DNA of 9,602 nt from PWPS01 sp964573145. Lineage in GTDB: Bacteria; Patescibacteriota; Minisyncoccia; Minisyncoccales; PWPS01. The stretch lies in the NCBI GenBank assembly GCA_964573145.1, contig CAZNIM010000027.1, positions 1 to 9,602 of the forward strand, written 5' to 3'. The notes below the pieces were generated by a model. It ran no database searches and had not been told where the DNA came from. It worked only from the letters and a program-made list of their open reading frames with translations. A program made the translations under genes and the position numbers. Positions 1 to 6,187 of the stretch are shown here, one piece after another (the first letter of the stretch is position 1; each line of letters opens with the position of its first letter).

Positions 1-14
1 AAGGAGGAATAAAA

Positions 15-299
15 ATGCAACAAATAACATTTAAACCAGTATTAAATGTAGAGGAATTTGAGGGAGCTAAGTTTATCGAGGTAGTGCTAGAGGACTCTAA
101 AGAACATGGCGTAATCGATGAAATTAAAGAAAACACTATTGATTATAGGACGGTTGGTTATAACAGAACAATTAGGATAGAAGATGGTGAATTTGATTTA
201 GGTTTTTCAGGAGAAGCTAAAGAAATAACTATTTTCTGGCCTAACGGATTTAAAGTCGAATTATTACCTAGTCAATTCACCTATAGGGACATCATATGA
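15..299 (+). CDS. Hypothetical protein, 94 aa
   Basis: I do not recognise this protein. A strong Shine-Dalgarno site (AAGGAGG, positions 1-7) lies seven bases before the ATG at 15, so start and reading are well supported. The product is acidic and soluble-looking, with no signal peptide or membrane segment. Alternating hydrophobic and charged residues in the second half (around GEFDLGFSG and ITIFWPNGFKVELL) suggest a small beta-rich fold. The end overlaps the next gene by four bases (ATGA at 296-299), so the two are probably translated together. No function is proposed. The gene is confident as a coding region and uninformative as a product. Confidence 0.8.
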   Translation: MQQITFKPVLNVEEFEGAKFIEVVLEDSKEHGVIDEIKENTIDYRTVGYNRTIRIEDGEFDLGFSGEAKEITIFWPNGFKVELLPSQFTYRDII

Positions 300-709
300 T
301 TTATTTAGTATATGGGGGAGACGTGGCCGATGGGGAAATTATCAGGATATATTCAAAAAGGGAAGACGCCGAAAAGTTAGTTAATAAAATGAAAAACACA
401 GGCTCCTGGGAAAATTATTATATTAATGAAGTCGAAGTTCATGAAGAATATAAAGATCCGAAAGTGATATATCATATATCGATAGAATATGATGACATAG
501 AAGAAAAGTTAGGCTTGGTCGACTATCTAAGCCACAAAAGGATAGTAGATAAAAAAACTTATAAGTCTCATAAGACGGGGAGGGTATCTATTAATGATTT
601 TATGGATGATTTACAATCAGTAACTTTCTCAGCTGACTCTAAAAAGAGTTTTTTGCATGCTTATAGACTAGCCAAAAACGAATATAAGAGGTGGAAAACA
701 AATGGATAA
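296..709 (+). CDS. Small phage-type hypothetical protein, 137 aa
   Basis: The gene starts inside the stop of the preceding gene (ATGA), with a modest GGGA site at 286-289. The N-terminus (MIYLVYGGD, then a stretch ending IIRIYSKREDAEKLVNKM) has the beta-strand, Gly, beta-strand, then helix beginning 'S..EDAEKL' look of small phage and bacterial proteins that open with a Y-V-x-x-G strand and an E-A-E-K helix. That resemblance is by eye only. The C-terminal third is basic (several Lys-Lys and Lys-Arg pairs, ending YKRWKTNG), compatible with nucleic acid binding but not proof of it. There is no signal peptide or membrane helix. It overlaps the multi-HTH gene downstream by eight bases, which suggests translational coupling. 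Function is unknown. Confidence 0.8.
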   Translation: MIYLVYGGDVADGEIIRIYSKREDAEKLVNKMKNTGSWENYYINEVEVHEEYKDPKVIYHISIEYDDIEEKLGLVDYLSHKRIVDKKTYKSHKTGRVSINDFMDDLQSVTFSADSKKSFLHAYRLAKNEYKRWKTNG

Positions 710-1670
710 ACTTGAACTATATGAGCAAGGACTAATCGATAGAGAAATTGCCGATAGGGCCGGTTTGACGATCGGTTCTATTTGGCAGTGGCGGCAAAAA
801 AATAACTTACCACCAAACGGCGTTATATCCGAGGAAGACAAGAAAAAAATTAAAAAGTTGCGAAAAGAAGGAAAAAATGATAAAGAAATAGGCGAAATAA
901 TCGGTTGGTCTACTACAGCCGTAGGGAAAGTCAGAGCCAAATTGGGAATCCCTTCAGCCAAAGGTATTGACGAGAAGAAAGCAAGAAAATTATATGAAAA
1001 AGGCTATAATGATGGCGAAATTGCTGATCGCTTAGGCGTGACCCGGAGTGGTATCTGTAGCTGGAGAAAACGCAATGGATTACCTTCTAGTATCGAGAAA
1101 AATTCTAAAAAGAGAATGGAGCTATACAAAGAAGGATATTTGGATGTAGAAATTGCTGAGGCATTAGACGAGACTGTATCAACGGTATCCCAGTGGCGCC
1201 AAAGCAGGGGTCTAGAACGCAATAAACTAATCAAAGACGAAGTGGCTATTAAAATGTATAAACAAGGTGCAACTGATAGAGAGATTGCAGAAGAATTTGG
1301 TGTAAGCCCATCCACTATCTGGGATTGGCGGCGAAAAAATAATTTAGAACCTAATAACGAACCGCCGGAAGAGGTTCCTGAAGAAACCAAGGCCGAGATA
1401 GAAGATTGGTATTTTAAAGGGTTTAATGACAAGGAAATAGCTGAAAAACTAGACATTTCCGTAGCGGTTGTGTTCTTATATCGGTGTAGAAACGACTTGC
1501 CTACCCACAACCCGGTTAATAATAAATTGCCTGAATCAGAACACGAAAAGAGGATGAAATTATATAAAAAGGGGCTCACCGATGCTGAAATAGCTGAACA
1601 TACAGACATAACACCAGGTGGCATAGCCGCTTGGAGGCAACGCAACTGCTTGCCAAGCACGAATAATTAG
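702..1670 (+). CDS. Tandem helix-turn-helix repeat protein (seven HTH units), putative DNA-binding
   Basis: The 322-residue protein consists almost entirely of a repeated unit of about 44-51 residues with the pattern LY-x-x-G-x-x-D-x-EIA-x-x-LGV, then I-x-x-WR-x-x-N-x-LP. The glycine after the first helix falls at residues 10, 57, 101, 145, 189, 240 and 291; three successive spacings are exactly 44. Each unit fits a three-helix homeodomain/resolvase-like HTH: helix 1 (LYEQG type), helix 2 (DREIAD type) and recognition helix 3 ending WRxxN. Units 2 and 6 are the most diverged (V77 and Y260 replace the usual Trp). A Pro/Glu-rich linker at about 219-229 separates units 5 and 6. Outside the repeats there is no enzyme domain. 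The start at 702 has an AGAGGTGG site at 687-694 and overlaps the upstream gene. HTH units of this kind usually bind DNA, so a multivalent DNA-binding or transcription-regulating protein is likely, but its target is unknown. Confidence 0.85.
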   Translation: MDKLELYEQGLIDREIADRAGLTIGSIWQWRQKNNLPPNGVISEEDKKKIKKLRKEGKNDKEIGEIIGWSTTAVGKVRAKLGIPSAKGIDEKKARKLYEKGYNDGEIADRLGVTRSGICSWRKRNGLPSSIEKNSKKRMELYKEGYLDVEIAEALDETVSTVSQWRQSRGLERNKLIKDEVAIKMYKQGATDREIAEEFGVSPSTIWDWRRKNNLEPNNEPPEEVPEETKAEIEDWYFKGFNDKEIAEKLDISVAVVFLYRCRNDLPTHNPVNNKLPESEHEKRMKLYKKGLTDAEIAEHTDITPGGIAAWRQRNCLPSTNN

Positions 1671-1709
1671 CCAGTTTTTGTTATAAGGGTAATGAAGGGA
1701 GGTATGATA

Positions 1710-2522
1710 ATGAGTAATATTGCTGAACGTAAAAATAATGCTATAAGCGCTTCGGATCACTTCCGGCTAAGACCATTTCCTTGGAAGCCGGTAGATGATA
1801 TTTTTAAAACATTTGCCACACATCATAATTATCGGCCTAGTGATAGGGTAGAGATCGGTTACATGTTTGATTTAGCTGAAAAGTTATGGGAGTTTGGTGA
1901 CAATAATTTGGAAACTAAAAATTGGAAGTACCATATTAACGCACTAGCATTATGGGAATCCGACGAGATAATTTTTGATTTACAGATAGAAAATGCTTCA
2001 GGGGTGAAACTTTGTATAGAGAAGGAATGGATTTGTGCCGGTTATGAAGAAACAACTGCCAGAGAATTATATGAGAGATTAGAAGGGTTATTCTATAATG
2101 CGAATATGTCGATTGAGGGGTGGAATGAGAATATTTCCAGGCCTATATTTGACAGACCACCAGTAGAAGAAAATTTTAAGATGATCATGACAGAGGCCGA
2201 TAAAATATTTGGACCACATTCTTTCTACTTAGGGGAGTTAATGATGCACCTATCAGATTCATTCCCTATGGAAATGCAATTTGGCGACTGTAGATTAGTC
2301 CATGAGCTGTTTTTAGGCAGTGGAAATTCAACACTCTTATATTCATATATTACGACTGGAATACCGATAGCGTTTCAGGTTAATAGTGCTTATATAAAAC
2401 CTACTGAGCCTATGGTAGTGGACGATTTAATAGGAAATAGGGGTCCATTTTCATTAGAGCAATATCTTAAAGAAATTTTATATAAGACTAGTAGATGGAA
2501 CAATTATATTACAGGGAGGTGA
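1710..2522 (+). CDS. Hypothetical protein, paralog 1 of a tandem triplet (270 aa)
   Basis: No known family is recognised. The start at 1710 is chosen because GGGAGGT at 1697-1703 sits six bases upstream; the in-frame ATGs at 1692 and 1704 lie before or directly against that site. The protein is soluble-looking and acidic, without signal or membrane segments. It shares a skeleton with the next two genes: a central DRPP motif (R149) and a C-terminal WNNY (W263), 114 residues apart, as in both neighbours. Relative to paralog 2 it has about 24 extra residues ahead of the central motif. The ribosome binding site of the following gene covers its last codons (AGGGAGGTGA, stop at 2520-2522). The 39-nt stretch before its binding site and start is the longest non-coding stretch in the window. 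Function is unknown. Confidence 0.8.
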   Translation: MSNIAERKNNAISASDHFRLRPFPWKPVDDIFKTFATHHNYRPSDRVEIGYMFDLAEKLWEFGDNNLETKNWKYHINALALWESDEIIFDLQIENASGVKLCIEKEWICAGYEETTARELYERLEGLFYNANMSIEGWNENISRPIFDRPPVEENFKMIMTEADKIFGPHSFYLGELMMHLSDSFPMEMQFGDCRLVHELFLGSGNSTLLYSYITTGIPIAFQVNSAYIKPTEPMVVDDLIGNRGPFSLEQYLKEILYKTSRWNNYITGR

Positions 2523-2526
2523 GCCA

Positions 2527-3315
2527 ATGGGTGGTTTGATGGAAGTGAAATATCCTAATATACCTGTTCAAAAAATGATGGAGGGTTTAGACGATTTAAG
2601 TAGAACTTACGGTAAAGAAAAAACTTTTAAAACCTTCATCGACAAGGTAAAGAAATTATATTTTGCCGATAAGAGGTACCGGATAGATTATTATAACAAT
2701 TTAAGAAGTATTGGTACTTTTAATTTTGAATGGTATGTTGAAATAAAGGATATAAAGATGAAGTTATGTCTGGCGACAATAAGTATTGAAAAACATTACA
2801 CCAGAGATACATTTTTAAACCTGATGTACGATTTCTTACAAGAAGTCGACTATAAGATAGATATTTTAAATAAGATAGATAAACCATTAATATATTCAAG
2901 GCCCCCGTTCGAAAATTTTAAGGACCTGGTTGAATTAGAAATACTGAATAACATGAGGACATTTGGTGAAAAAAAGATAAGCAATCTCGATCTATTCAAT
3001 TGTTTTGATAAGATAACCCCTTTGCCATTTGGCGAGGAAAATGAATGGTTGTTAGATGCGACATTGTTTGGGTCAAAAGATATCGGATATGTCGATATTT
3101 ATATCGAGCATAGACCGACAAAGATATCATTTGTAATTGAAGGTCTTAAAGGATATATAGATATGGCTAGAGTAGATAAAGGGTATTTGCCTAATTTTAT
3201 TGATTTGCTAGAAGAATCCATGGTGGCAACAACCATTCAATGGAACAATTATCTTAACGATAAGAAAACAGGTTTAGGCAGGAGGGATGATTATGGCGAG
3301 AGAATTAGTCTGTAG
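2527..3315 (+). CDS. Hypothetical protein, paralog 2 of a tandem triplet (262 aa)
   Basis: This is the second member of the triplet. ATG 2527 follows GGGAGGTG (2514-2521) by five bases; the alternative ATG at 2539 lacks a good site. The diagnostic residues are the SRPP motif (R125, followed by FENF) and WNNY (W239), again 114 residues apart. A 13-base stretch encoding the WNNY region (starting ATGGAACAATT) is identical to that of paralog 1, consistent with tandem duplication. Before the central motif both proteins have a similar predicted helix (paralog 1 ARELYERLEGLF; paralog 2 TFLNLMYDFLQEV) and after it an LFxGS-like segment. It is hydrophilic and mixed alpha/beta in appearance, with no membrane segment. 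Its 3' end overlaps the next gene by 23 bases. No enzyme motif is visible and function is unknown. Confidence 0.8.
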   Translation: MGGLMEVKYPNIPVQKMMEGLDDLSRTYGKEKTFKTFIDKVKKLYFADKRYRIDYYNNLRSIGTFNFEWYVEIKDIKMKLCLATISIEKHYTRDTFLNLMYDFLQEVDYKIDILNKIDKPLIYSRPPFENFKDLVELEILNNMRTFGEKKISNLDLFNCFDKITPLPFGEENEWLLDATLFGSKDIGYVDIYIEHRPTKISFVIEGLKGYIDMARVDKGYLPNFIDLLEESMVATTIQWNNYLNDKKTGLGRRDDYGERISL

Positions 3316-4021
3316 TGGGGGGTTTAATTACATTCCAATTCAATCGCTACTTCCTTCCTGCCCACCCCATAATATAGCGCAGTTTGATAGTTACATCACA
3401 AAACTAAATAGATGGATGCAAAAAAACCTAATAGATAATAAAGCAGCGCATGAGGTCGACTTCAAATACAATGAGGTCGAACAGATTGCCTGCTTTAAAT
3501 ATCTAATATCGCCTTTTGATTATCCCATAAAATTTTTAGTGGGTAGTGTATTTTTTGATCAATATTCCGATCCAATGGAGGAATTCATACATTCTTTAGA
3601 GAATGGTAATAATAACCTGGATAAATTTAACGAAGTTTTACCTAAAAGGCCGTTCCTGCCAGAGTCTTTGCCCAACCATTTTTATTACTCACTCTATGAA
3701 TCACCAAAACCTTATTTAGAATCAAATATAGAAGGCGAAATAATACTGAGGATTTTTGAAGATATAGGCGATATAATTATTGTACCTGAACGAGTAAAGA
3801 TAGTTAATCGCTTCTTTTGTGACTCAATAGGATGGTTTGAGGTATCGCCGATATTAATGATTAGGGAATTTGGTATAGGTATTGTCTTAGGTAATTTCAC
3901 TATGAGTTTATATAATAGACTGGGAATAGATAGATTAGAAGGTTTTTTTACTAGATATATCGAAACAATCCAGAGGGGAATAACTTTTTGGAATATATAT
4001 TTACGGGAGGTGATACTGTGA
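3293..4021 (+). CDS. Hypothetical protein, paralog 3 of a tandem triplet (242 aa)
   Basis: This is the most diverged member of the triplet. The start at 3293 is preferred over ATG 3287 because GGAGGG at 3281-3286 is six bases upstream of 3293 and directly abuts 3287. The central motif is reduced to KRPF (R119) and the C-terminal motif to FWNIY (W233), but the 114-residue spacing between them is preserved exactly, which is the strongest sign of common descent with the two upstream genes. The N-terminus contains CSGG and SCPPHN but no paired CxxC, so I do not call a zinc site. The stop TGA (4019-4021) overlaps the GTG start of the zinc-ribbon gene. Soluble-looking, function unknown. Confidence 0.78.
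   Translation: MARELVCSGGFNYIPIQSLLPSCPPHNIAQFDSYITKLNRWMQKNLIDNKAAHEVDFKYNEVEQIACFKYLISPFDYPIKFLVGSVFFDQYSDPMEEFIHSLENGNNNLDKFNEVLPKRPFLPESLPNHFYYSLYESPKPYLESNIEGEIILRIFEDIGDIIIVPERVKIVNRFFCDSIGWFEVSPILMIREFGIGIVLGNFTMSLYNRLGIDRLEGFFTRYIETIQRGITFWNIYLREVIL
4005..4014 (+). promoter_or_regulatory. Ribosome binding site deciding the GTG start of the zinc-ribbon gene
   Basis: GGGAGGTGAT is close to a full anti-Shine-Dalgarno match. Its GGAGG core ends seven bases before GTG 4018. No ATG is in range, so it supports initiation at GTG within the GTGA overlap with the preceding stop codon. Confidence 0.7.
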
Positions 4022-4128
4022 ATAAATACGGAACAAAAGTCTGTCCTAATTGTGAGATTGAATTAATATATAATGAAGAGGAGGGCCAGTATGAGTGTGA
4101 ACGTTGTGAATATGTTGAAAAAGAATAA
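4018..4128 (+). CDS. Zinc-ribbon microprotein, 36 aa (GTG start)
   Basis: The very short gene is easy to miss. Its translation begins MNKYGTKVCPNCEIEL and contains two Cys pairs, C9-P-N-C12 and C27-E-R-C30, separated by 14 residues. This is the spacing of a compact zinc ribbon holding one structural Zn2+. It is preceded by a near-perfect Shine-Dalgarno site at 4005-4014 and starts in a GTGA overlap with the stop of the upstream gene. Its last 38 bases overlap the sigma-factor gene in another frame, and that gene's own ribosome binding site lies inside it. Zinc ribbons of this size commonly mediate protein-protein or nucleic-acid contacts. The tight coupling to a sigma factor suggests, but does not show, a transcription role. 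A chance open frame is unlikely given both Cys pairs and the strong site. Confidence 0.75.
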   Translation: MNKYGTKVCPNCEIELIYNEEEGQYECERCEYVEKE

Positions 4129-4642
4129 TTTTGAACATGGAGATATACTAGTCCATTATGCAAAATCCTTTCATATTAATGGTATGTCTTTTGAAGATCT
4201 TATCCAGGAGGGAGCTATTGCTTATATCGAAGCCGAAAGAAGCTTCAATGAAGACAAGGGTTCCCTCCGGGGCTTTATCGGATTGTGTGTTAAAAGACAT
4301 CTAATATCCCAGCTGAAGAAATCAAAAACAGAAAAAAGGAGGATGTATATAGAATCTCTATCGTTGGAAAAGAAAAACGAAGATGATGATGATTTATATG
4401 GGTGTGTTCCTGATAATACAGATTTAGAAAAAGAAGTAATAAAGAAAGAAAAATTAGAAAAAGTTTATAAGTTAATTGATAACACCTTTAGTGAGTTGGA
4501 AAGAGATTGTTTCTTGATGTTTTTAAATGGTTATAGTTACGAAGAAATAACTGACGAACTAGGCATACACGAAAAGTCAGTAGACAACGCATTAGTTCGT
4601 GCAAGGAGGAAAATTAATGAAAATAGCAATCGAAGGACATGA
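4091..4642 (+). CDS. SigH-like RNA polymerase sigma factor (sigma-70 family), 183 aa
   Basis: Sigma factors bind core RNA polymerase and direct it to specific promoters. Region 2 spans about residues 14-85, with the core-binding stretch FEDLIQEGAIAYIEAERSF at 34-52 and the -10-recognition part around 59-84 (GFIGLCVKRHLISQL, then a basic KKSKTEKRR). Region 4 spans about 121-177 with its HTH at 149-175 (YEEITDELGI, then KSVDNALVRARRK). Both parts match the pattern of Bacillus SigH (Spo0H), including the SLEKK stretch after region 2 and the SVDNAL recognition helix. The acidic linker (EDDDDLYG) replaces region 3, as in group 3 factors. The start at 4091 is preferred to ATG 4073 because GAGGAGGG at 4078-4085 is correctly placed only for 4091. 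It overlaps the dTMP kinase gene by 26 bases. A phage-encoded SigH-type factor could redirect host polymerase to phage promoters or alter the stationary or sporulation programme; this is inferred. Confidence 0.9.
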   Translation: MSVNVVNMLKKNNFEHGDILVHYAKSFHINGMSFEDLIQEGAIAYIEAERSFNEDKGSLRGFIGLCVKRHLISQLKKSKTEKRRMYIESLSLEKKNEDDDDLYGCVPDNTDLEKEVIKKEKLEKVYKLIDNTFSELERDCFLMFLNGYSYEEITDELGIHEKSVDNALVRARRKINENSNRRT

Positions 4643-5228
4643 GAAAGCAGGAAAATCATCAGTATGCGAAAGTATCGAAGCATTAACTAGATATTCCGTT
4701 ACAAGGCAACCAGATAATAGGCACTTAAGGAGATTTATTAGAGAAATATTTGAAAAAGAAACTGATTGGCAAAGACTACCTCATGAATTATTGACATTAG
4801 CATTTGCAGCAGATAGGATGTATCAGGATTTAGAGTATCAGGATGAAGATATATGGATAACCGATAGATCTGTATTTTCTTCATTGATTATTCAGGGTAA
4901 CACCGATTTAGAATTTGTTGCTCACATAAATAGTCAGGTGATGTTGCCAGACGTAGTCTTTTGGTTACGTATTAGCGAAGATACTTTAAAAGAAAGAATG
5001 AAAGAAGGAGGGGATGTATTAGATGAAAGCGCTTTAGATATGAAGGACTTATATGATAATTTATTAGAAGTCTATGCTGAAGCCACCGATGTTGATCTTT
5101 ATGTGATCGAATGTGACTCCAAAGACCCCGAAGAAATAGCGCTCGAAATCGTTGAACTAATACAGGGGTTAGAAGATGATGGTTTAATAAAAAGACTAAA
5201 AGATAAGATTAGGGGGATTTTATGTTAA
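4617..5228 (+). CDS. tmk: Thymidylate (dTMP) kinase family protein
   Basis: This enzyme family phosphorylates dTMP to dTDP with ATP in the cytoplasm, supplying dTTP for DNA synthesis. At 203 residues it is the usual family length. Visible landmarks are a P-loop EGHEKAGKSS (G7 to S15, with E9 where E. coli Tmk also has an acidic residue), TRQP at 29-32 in place of the common TREP, the AADR motif (D66, R67), TDRS at 82-85 in place of the DRY motif followed by SSLIIQG, the LPDVVFWLRIS strand at 110-120, and a lid region around 123-143. ATG 4617 is used because AAGGAGG at 4603-4609 is seven bases upstream; ATG 4599 has no site. It overlaps the sigma gene by 26 bases and the SbcD gene by 7. The substitutions leave open a wider deoxynucleoside monophosphate kinase specificity. 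Confidence 0.88.
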   Translation: MKIAIEGHEKAGKSSVCESIEALTRYSVTRQPDNRHLRRFIREIFEKETDWQRLPHELLTLAFAADRMYQDLEYQDEDIWITDRSVFSSLIIQGNTDLEFVAHINSQVMLPDVVFWLRISEDTLKERMKEGGDVLDESALDMKDLYDNLLEVYAEATDVDLYVIECDSKDPEEIALEIVELIQGLEDDGLIKRLKDKIRGILC

Positions 5229-6187
5229 AGATATTTGGTGACTTACACATGTCAAGGAGTCTGCCTTACACAGGGTTGGACAATGGCGAAGATATTCGGT
5301 ACAAATTCCGACGCAATTTATTAGAAGGTGTATTTGATTGCCCGGCTATATTTCTCGGCGATATAACCCATAAGAGGAATATGATAGACGGTAAAATAAT
5401 GAAAGATATGTATCAAATATTCAAAGATAAAGATGCGTATATTTTATTAGGTAACCATGATAGATCAGCAGATGGGCAAAAATATGTGTCGCTTGCTGAA
5501 AATTTGGCAGAAATCATTGAGGGTGTCAATATTGTAACAGGGACTAAAATACTCAATATAGAAAATTTTGCTTTAGTCCTTACTTCTTATTACGCCGATG
5601 AGGAGGAAATAGAAAAAGCGGTAAAATCAGTTATAAATACCGACAAGAAAGTCCTGGTCCTAGGACATTGGAATTTTTATAATGATTTATACAAAAGCGG
5701 TAAGAAATTAAAGTTGTTTGCACAGGCCCATCCAGAAGTAAAATGGATATTAGGGCATGAACATAATCCGCAAAAACACGATTGGGGGTTTTACTTAGGC
5801 GTTATCTCGCCGGTAAAGTTCAGAGAACGCCAGGGTAAATATATGGTTATTGATGATGGCGTCACATTTAAAGATTATCCTGCAAGTGAGCAGTTTATTA
5901 TTATCGAACATGACCAAGACCCTTTTATAGATTATCCTGAACATTCTTATGTAAGGGTTGAAACAAAAAGGGAGGAATTAATAGAAAAAATCAGAGAACA
6001 TTATTCTGATGCCAATAAATTAATTATTAATCTAGTAGTAGAGAATAAAGAAAGAGAAAAGGTGACATTATCCAATAAAACACATGAAGATTATATATTG
6101 ACGGCGTGTGATGCTTATGAGAAAGATCCTGATTCAATAATGGAATATCATCAAAGAGTTAAAAAGGAGGTAGAAAATGAGGGTTAA
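5222..6187 (+). CDS. sbcD: SbcD/Mre11-like (T4 gp47-type) DNA exonuclease subunit
   Basis: This is the metallophosphoesterase subunit of an SbcCD/Mre11-Rad50-type complex, which trims DNA ends and opens hairpins. In phages the counterpart (T4 gp46/gp47) processes ends for recombination-dependent replication. All five metal-binding motifs are present in order: GDLH (D7, H9), GDITH (D47), GNHDR (N78, H79, D80), GHW (H149) and GHEH (H179, H181). Residues beyond about 200 would form the capping domain. At 321 residues it is shorter than E. coli SbcD (about 400) and near T4 gp47. The start follows an AGGGGGA site at 5211-5217. It overlaps the SbcC gene by 11 bases, and that gene's AAGGAGG lies within its last codons, consistent with stoichiometric co-production. 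Catalytic residues are intact, so it should be active. Confidence 0.93.
   Translation: MLKIFGDLHMSRSLPYTGLDNGEDIRYKFRRNLLEGVFDCPAIFLGDITHKRNMIDGKIMKDMYQIFKDKDAYILLGNHDRSADGQKYVSLAENLAEIIEGVNIVTGTKILNIENFALVLTSYYADEEEIEKAVKSVINTDKKVLVLGHWNFYNDLYKSGKKLKLFAQAHPEVKWILGHEHNPQKHDWGFYLGVISPVKFRERQGKYMVIDDGVTFKDYPASEQFIIIEHDQDPFIDYPEHSYVRVETKREELIEKIREHYSDANKLIINLVVENKEREKVTLSNKTHEDYILTACDAYEKDPDSIMEYHQRVKKEVENEG

Noticed and set aside
1004..1660. Long minus-strand open frame opposite the multi-HTH gene.
   Set aside because: It has no ribosome binding site and a low-complexity Ser/Leu-rich translation, and it mirrors the repeat codons of the real gene on the other strand.
1648..1680. Possible terminator: GCTTG/CAAGC inverted repeat with a T run (GTTTTTG) a little downstream.
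   Set aside because: The arms are separated by one base, too few to form a loop, and the T run is about 15 bases away, so no intrinsic terminator structure results.
1650..1686. Possible promoter in the 39-nt intergenic stretch (TTGCCA at 1650-1655 and TTATAA at 1681-1686).
   Set aside because: The spacing is 25 bases, far from 17, and no extended -10 is present; chance matches are common in AT-rich DNA.
4073..4090. Upstream ATG 4073 as the start of the sigma factor.
   Set aside because: No ribosome binding site precedes it, whereas GAGGAGGG is placed correctly for ATG 4091; the extra residues KRRAS are the translation of that site.
5657..5666. 10-bp palindrome GTCCTAGGAC.
   Set aside because: About nine 10-bp palindromes are expected by chance in a window of this size, and it sits in ordinary SbcD coding sequence.
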